This document shows positions 35,401 through 37,772 of a DNA stretch of 37,772 nt, one piece after another. The stretch covers positions 1 to 37,772 of the forward strand of contig JAEZUI010000047.1 in assembly GCA_023421115.1 (NCBI GenBank), read 5' to 3'. Source of the stretch: Bacillota bacterium (GTDB lineage: Bacteria > Bacillota > Clostridia > Acetivibrionales > Acetivibrionaceae). Within the stretch, counting starts at the first letter, position 1; the number at the start of each line of letters is the position of its first letter. The position numbers were made by a program, and so were the translations under genes. Below the pieces are notes generated by a model. The model searched no databases and was not told where the DNA came from. It was given only the letters and a program-made list of their open reading frames with translations.

Positions 35401-37772
35401 GCATAAAAGAAGCTGTGGTTATAGACATTGAAGATGCACTGAAGGAGAAGATGCTATGTGCCTATATCACCAGCGAAGATGAAATTAAAGTTGATGAGCT
35501 GAGAACTCAATTATCTAAGAATTTACCGGAATATATGATTCCCTCGTTTTTTGTACGGCTGGATAAAATTCCGCTTTCTGCAAACGGAAAGATAGACCGT
35601 AAAGCACTACCTAAGCCTGATGGAAACCAGTTGTCCATAAAGCTGTATAAAGCACCTGAAAATGAGGTTGAAGAGAGACTGGTGAGCATTTGGAGAGAGA
35701 CACTTGGAGTAGAAAAAATAGGTACATTAGATAACTTTTTTGAAATTGGAGGGCATTCATTAAGGGCAACTGTATTGGTTACAAAAATTCATAAGGAATT
35801 TGGGGTGCACATCCCATTAAAGGATGTCTTCATAAAAAATACAGTTAAAGAGCAAGGGGAGTACATAATTAAAGCAGAAGACCATAAGGGTTATTGTGCT
35901 ATTAAGCCTGTGGAAAAAAGAGAGTATTATCCGTTGTCATCTGCACAGAACAGGTTATACATTGTCAATCAGTTTGAAGAAATCGGCACAACATACAATA
36001 CTCCGTTGATAATAAATATTGAGGGTGAAATAGATAAAAAAGAGCTTGAGGAAGTTTTGACTAAGTTAATAAGAAGGCATGATTCTTTAAGGACAAGCTT
36101 TAAAAAGATAGATGGGCAACCTGTACAGGTAATTCACGATGATGTGGAGTTTTCGATAGAATACTTAGAAAGTACATCCGGTGATGAAGAGCGTGTTATA
36201 AATGAGTTTATAAGACCGTTTGATCTTGAAAAAGCTCCGCTTATCAGGGTGGGCTTAATAAAGACTGGCAATGAGAGATATGTACTTATGATGGATATGC
36301 ATCACATAATAACCGATGGTTTTTCAAATCAGACTTTAGTAAGGGAGTTTGTACAGCTGTATGAAGGCAAGGAGCTACCCGATCTTGAGTTGCAGTACAA
36401 GGATTATGCAGTTTGGCAAAAAGGTTTTGTAGAGTCAGACAGAATGAAGGGGCAAAAGGAATATTGGCTTAAAAACTTAAGCGGAGAACTACCGGTACTG
36501 AATCTTTCGACAGACTATGTAAGACCTTCTGTTCAATCCTTTGAAGGAGATAGTATAAAATTTAGATTGGGAGAAGAACTTTCAGAAAAACTAAAGGGGC
36601 TTGCATTGGAAACGGGGACTACGTTATACATGGTTCTTCTAGCAGCGTATAATATACTGCTCAATAAGTACACAGGGCAGGAGGATATCATTGTAGGGAC
36701 ACCTATTGCGGGTAGGTCCCATGCAGATATATATAATATAACAGGTATGTTTGTAAATAATCTAGTTATGAGGAACAGTGTTGCTGGAGAAGAAACTATT
36801 GAAAGTTTTCTGAAACGTGTGAAAGAAACTGCACTAAAAGCTTATGAAAATCAGGATTATCAATTTGAAGAGCTGGTAGAAAACTTGCAGTTAAGAAGAG
36901 ATGTAAGCAGGAATCCTGTGTTTGACACAATACTACTGATGCAGAATGCACAGGATGAGGATAAAGTGTATGTAAAAGACCTTAAGCTTACGATGAGAGA
37001 ATTACAGTCAAATATATCAAAATTTGACCTAAGTGTTATAGGCAGTGAGAATGATAAAGATATAGAAATTGAAATGGAGTACAGTACAAAACTATTTAAA
37101 AAGGAAACCATCGAGAGGATGGCAGAAAACCTTATAAAGATAATTGTAACAATGGTTGAAAACCTTGAGGTTGAAATTGAGAATGTGGACATAACCTCTG
37201 AGGCAGATAAGAAACAGATAATAAATGTGTTTAATAATACGGACAGTGATTATCCAAAGGACAAGACTGTTGCTGAAGCTTTTGAGAGACAGGTAGAAAG
37301 AACCCCGGACAAGACAGCTGTTGTATACGGTGAAAAGGAACTGACCTATAGGGAATTAAATGAGAGAGCTAACTCTTTGGCTTGGGCAATAAGGGAAAAA
37401 GGCTTGGAAGATGGGGAACTTGTAGGAATAATAGCAAAGAGAAGCATTGAAATGGTAGTAGGCACTCTGGCAATATTAAAAGCAGGAGGAGCATACTTGC
37501 CAGTAGACCCAAAATATCCTTCCGACAGGATTAAATACATGTTGGACAACGGTGGAGTAAACATTCTTTTGTTTGACTTGGAAACAAAGGGCTGGGAAGG
37601 CTTTAAAGGACACTTAATAGGGCTTAATGATGAAAGCTGCTATAAAAAAGACAGGGAAAACCTTAAAAAATACAATACAGCCGACAGTTTGGCATATGTA
37701 ATGTACACCTCGGGCTCTACGGGACAACCGAAAGGTGTAATGGTCAACCATAGAAATATCATGAGGTTGGTA
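26412..37772 (+). CDS. Lipopeptide NRPS 2: C-A-PCP-C-A-PCP-C-A-PCP-C-A (3' end outside window)
   Basis: The frame is open from ATG 26412 to the last base: 3787 residues with no stop. It extends the peptide made by NRPS 1. Module 3: C (HHHIIMDG, residues 143-150; YPLTPMQQGM start, expected to be D-to-L because it follows an E domain), A (code DIWEMTADDK), PCP (LGGHS, S1027). Module 4: C (HHIISDG from H1208), A (code DVANFAIIYK), PCP (S2071). Module 5: C (HHIISDG from H2251), A (code DVWHFSLVDK, matching serine), PCP (IGGHS, S3116). Module 6: C (HHIITDG from H3297) and an A domain cut just after SGSTGQPKG, so its substrate is unknown. All visible catalytic and carrier motifs are intact. The basic N-terminus (MKKKAQIKK) suits the acidic tail of NRPS 1. 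An in-frame TTG at 26406 is an alternative start. Confidence 0.93.
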   Translation, partial: MKKKAQIKKIYPLTPMQQGMLFHALMDKESEAYFEQLSLDITGDFSVNLFEDSFNRLIDKYDVLRTIFKFSNTEEPLQIVLKERSTKVHFEDIRHLDSHNQLKYIEEFKEIDRKKGFDLQKDILMRISILRIENQRYKLIWSHHHIIMDGWCLGIILKDVFENYKAIRDNGQISIDEFHPYSEYISWLKKQNKEEALEYWKKGLEGLKQLTGIPKTLEGTVNLKFSPKEFSFNLGQNTVDNLKRLAVHHGVPVNTVYQAIWGILLQRYNNTDEAVFGLVVSGRPGDIEGIDEMVGLFINTVPVYVKCEDKTTFVDLLKNMHRLSIEAKKYEYCSLADIQAQTDFKQNLLDHVLVIEDYPMDESLADLEICKELGLKLSTVEYFEQTNYDFNIDIMPGEDTIVQILYNADLYDSSFIHSIEGHFKTIAHSAIENNEIEIGKLEILTDKERESIIYKYNNINPQICNENIENKTILTTQYEFDKVLHHLFEENVEKFPNKTAVVFKDCKVSYRDLNAKTNQIARYLIRQGVCTESLVAVMLERSPMFVESVMGIWKAGGAYIPIDESYPVQRTIGILKDSGAKFIITLSEYLTDSFRDTYKGTIICLDLIEEELLSENTNNPNVAVDKANLAYILFTSGSTGKPKGVMIEHIGMLNHIYAQRDELKLDNKLVFAQNANQCFDISVWQFFAPLALGGTTAIYPNDIILEPSKFIERIISDGVTLLEVVPSYLSVIMDYIEDVGLKLETLKHLMVTGEAVKPRIVKRWFGLCPEIKVVNAYGPAEASDDITQLIMEEQPESDVNVSIGRPIANMRVYILDDKMRICPGGVVGELCVAGIGVGRGYINDIPRTEAAFLEDPFLGGRLYKTGDLGRWLADGTIEFVGRKDYQVKIRGFRIELGEIESKLSEMPEIKDVSVIDLDDNNGNRCLCAYYCAEHKIDTLVLKNYIQKFLPEYMVPAFFVHMEKLPLLASGKIDRKSLPKPDEIYAQSKDCALPTNDTEFKLIKLWGEVLGIQNIGITDNFFELGGHSLLAIKLISKINKELNVVVPLQVLFSIPTIKGLSEYIERGVNKSIYSEIKPVKEKEFYNVSSAQKRLYLINQIAGDDTSYNMPLAVVFEDELDITKFESVINELIVRHDSFRTAFDLVNGEPVQFVHKNVDFKVDLFEADEEYAKEIVDKFIKPFDLKKAPLLRVGLIRINNKKHLLIIDMHHIISDGSSMDLFIKEFLQLYNGQKLCPLKLQYKDYASWQNNYLASDAIKDQQKYWLETFKGEIPVLNMPLDYSRPNIQSFEGSCVTFNTDKELTEELRKLATKTGSTMYMLILAAYNVLLHRYTGQEDIIVGSPIAGRPHADLEDIIGMFVNTLAMRNFPSEDKTFTQLLSEVKENSIKAFENQDYQFEELIDKLDIKRDLSRNPLFDTMFVIQNTGFSKESDVKDFKLSKYDYNVNSSMFDMTLNLVEEDNQLSFEFEYCTLLFKEETILSLSKHFVRILSEIAKNPMCRLSEIDMLTQEEKNKILKDFNNTKIENGYENTLQGLFEEQARNTPDSVALLFGEEKITYTELNKLSNQMARQLRLKGVKRNDIVGIMVERSFDMVMGILAVLKAGGAYMPINTEYPHDRVDFMLKDSKASIMITNTTIGEKTEYRDVEIICLDDKNLYTGNDENLDNINSCTDSAYVIYTSGSTGKPKGVLIAHSSVVNVLFTLQKRYPLNAEDTYLLKTAYTFDVSVAELFGWFIGGGKLAILEQGYEKEPYEIVKAIEKYSITHINFVPSMFNLFLRMLDNKEVNIVGNMKYIFLAGEAVTPSIIEKFRNLNINTKLENIYGPTESTIYATAFSLENYNGEANVSIGKPLDNLKAYVVSSKNQLQPIGVNGELCISGVGLAKEYLNNPELTKEKFVDNPFELGTKMYKTGDQVRWLSDGSIEYLGRIDNQVKIRGFRIELGEIETQILKTGLVHEVVVLAIKDTDDEKALCAYYTAQRDFATIDLRQKLSLNLPEYMIPSYFIRIDEIPLNSNGKIDRKALPKPSENFLRKDLKRAPENKTQEKLVVLWREVLGIENIGIDDNFFELGGHSLKAALLMSKIEKEFGAKIPLKYIFENPTVIGISRYVLKSKRNAQFAIEAAEKRSHYPLTSAQKRLFILNKFEEKDTSYNLPVAITIEGKLDIEKLQYTFEQLVIRHESLRTSFRMEHDEPVQVVHDFAEFNLEYFELKEECIDQNINNFIKPFDISRAPLLRIGVFRISDIKYILVFDMHHIISDGTSIDILIKDFAAIYTGIVLPEIKIQYKDYSVWYDRQKASEALKAQEEFWLKMFDSDIPVLNMPTDYQRPNIQSFEGDSISFTANKEITEKIKKLASQTGTTLYMILLATYNVLLHKYTDQEDIVIGSPISGRNHADIEDIVGMFANTIAIRNYPERNLSFNQFLTNVKENSLSAYENQDYQFEELIDKLGVKRDLSRNPLFDTMLVLQNTGNTEVNIKDFKITPYDLGNKTAKFDLLLDAVEENECIQFCFEYCVKLFKENTVHRIAAHFMRILNEICDNPDLKLSDIDIISEEEKQHILVNFNNTKFAYPKEKTIHQVFEEQVENTPYNTAVIFREDRLTYLELNKKANSMAYILKKKGVKPNDVVAIMVERSFEMIIGIMAILKAGGAYLPISPDFPEERIKYMINDSGAKILLVMKKFSDVVKCDIETIMVDDPIYYRGNEENPGRVNSSRDMAYIIYTSGSTGKPKGVMIEHYSVINRINWMDRSYPIGMDDTILQKTPYTFDVSVWELFWWAFTGSSVCMLEPKGEKDPSVIVEAIVKNKITTMHFVPSMLNTFLDYIKDKLDNTDFSKLKQVFASGEALTISHVNKFNTYLNKRFETRLHNLYGPTEATVDVSYFPCSTGEDLSIVPIGKPIDNIQLLIVDKDKKLLPMGITGELCISGDGLARGYINNTELTNEKFVPNPFNQGEKMYCTGDLARWLSDGNIEYLGRIDHQVKIRGLRIELGEIENELVNIKGIKEAVVIDIEDALKEKMLCAYITSEDEIKVDELRTQLSKNLPEYMIPSFFVRLDKIPLSANGKIDRKALPKPDGNQLSIKLYKAPENEVEERLVSIWRETLGVEKIGTLDNFFEIGGHSLRATVLVTKIHKEFGVHIPLKDVFIKNTVKEQGEYIIKAEDHKGYCAIKPVEKREYYPLSSAQNRLYIVNQFEEIGTTYNTPLIINIEGEIDKKELEEVLTKLIRRHDSLRTSFKKIDGQPVQVIHDDVEFSIEYLESTSGDEERVINEFIRPFDLEKAPLIRVGLIKTGNERYVLMMDMHHIITDGFSNQTLVREFVQLYEGKELPDLELQYKDYAVWQKGFVESDRMKGQKEYWLKNLSGELPVLNLSTDYVRPSVQSFEGDSIKFRLGEELSEKLKGLALETGTTLYMVLLAAYNILLNKYTGQEDIIVGTPIAGRSHADIYNITGMFVNNLVMRNSVAGEETIESFLKRVKETALKAYENQDYQFEELVENLQLRRDVSRNPVFDTILLMQNAQDEDKVYVKDLKLTMRELQSNISKFDLSVIGSENDKDIEIEMEYSTKLFKKETIERMAENLIKIIVTMVENLEVEIENVDITSEADKKQIINVFNNTDSDYPKDKTVAEAFERQVERTPDKTAVVYGEKELTYRELNERANSLAWAIREKGLEDGELVGIIAKRSIEMVVGTLAILKAGGAYLPVDPKYPSDRIKYMLDNGGVNILLFDLETKGWEGFKGHLIGLNDESCYKKDRENLKKYNTADSLAYVMYTSGSTGQPKGVMVNHRNIMRLV

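Noticed and set aside
27087..37564. Many reverse-strand open frames across the second NRPS
   Set aside because: All are opposite the intact 3787-codon NRPS frame and only reflect AT-rich codon use.

Overview
The window is AT-rich, low-GC Firmicute DNA, most likely from an anaerobic spore-forming clostridium. The reasons are strong AAGGAGG-type ribosome sites with frequent TTG starts, a GerMN spore-germination lipoprotein, a PilB-type ATPase next to an HD-GYP protein, and a CoA-disulfide reductase with a small ArsR regulator. No rRNA, tRNA, CRISPR array or intact insertion sequence was seen. Species cannot be named from this sequence alone.

Left end (1-2004): an accessory patch with the 3' remnant of an RHS/YD-repeat protein, followed by a complete AbiEi/AbiEii toxin-antitoxin pair with its own promoter and a likely operator. 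Reverse strand (2191-5009): a PilB/GspE-type ATPase followed by an HD-GYP protein, probably one operon joining type IV pilus (or type II secretion) assembly to c-di-GMP. Forward strand (5170-8690): a four-domain CoA-disulfide/polysulfide reductase, an ArsR-family repressor and deoxyribose-phosphate aldolase. A GerMN lipoprotein (8789-9631) follows, then a gene-free stretch that ends in a clear terminator and may hold a small RNA.

Right part (about 9929-37772): a tightly packed operon resembling Bacillus ytrABCDEF: GntR/YtrA regulator, ABC ATPase, permease, LolD/MacB-type ATPase, lipoprotein membrane-fusion adaptor and large FtsX-type permease. A terminator closes it. A strong promoter containing an inverted repeat then leads into two giant nonribosomal peptide synthetase genes. 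The first (about 3219 aa) reads FAAL-ACP-C-A-PCP-C-A-PCP-E. The second (at least 3787 aa, open at the right edge) reads C-A-PCP-C-A-PCP-C-A-PCP-C-A.

Together the right half looks like a lipopeptide biosynthetic locus. A fatty acid is activated by the FAAL domain, loaded on the ACP and passed to amino acid 1. Amino acid 2 is epimerised to D, and the chain then crosses to the second synthetase through matching docking ends. Hand-derived specificity codes suggest that modules 1, 2 and 3 use the same unusual residue, module 4 uses an unassigned residue, and module 5 uses serine. The ytr-like operon is a plausible sensing, export or self-resistance system for the product or for other envelope-active antibiotics. 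No thioesterase, tailoring enzyme or phosphopantetheinyl transferase is inside the window, so the cluster must continue to the right.
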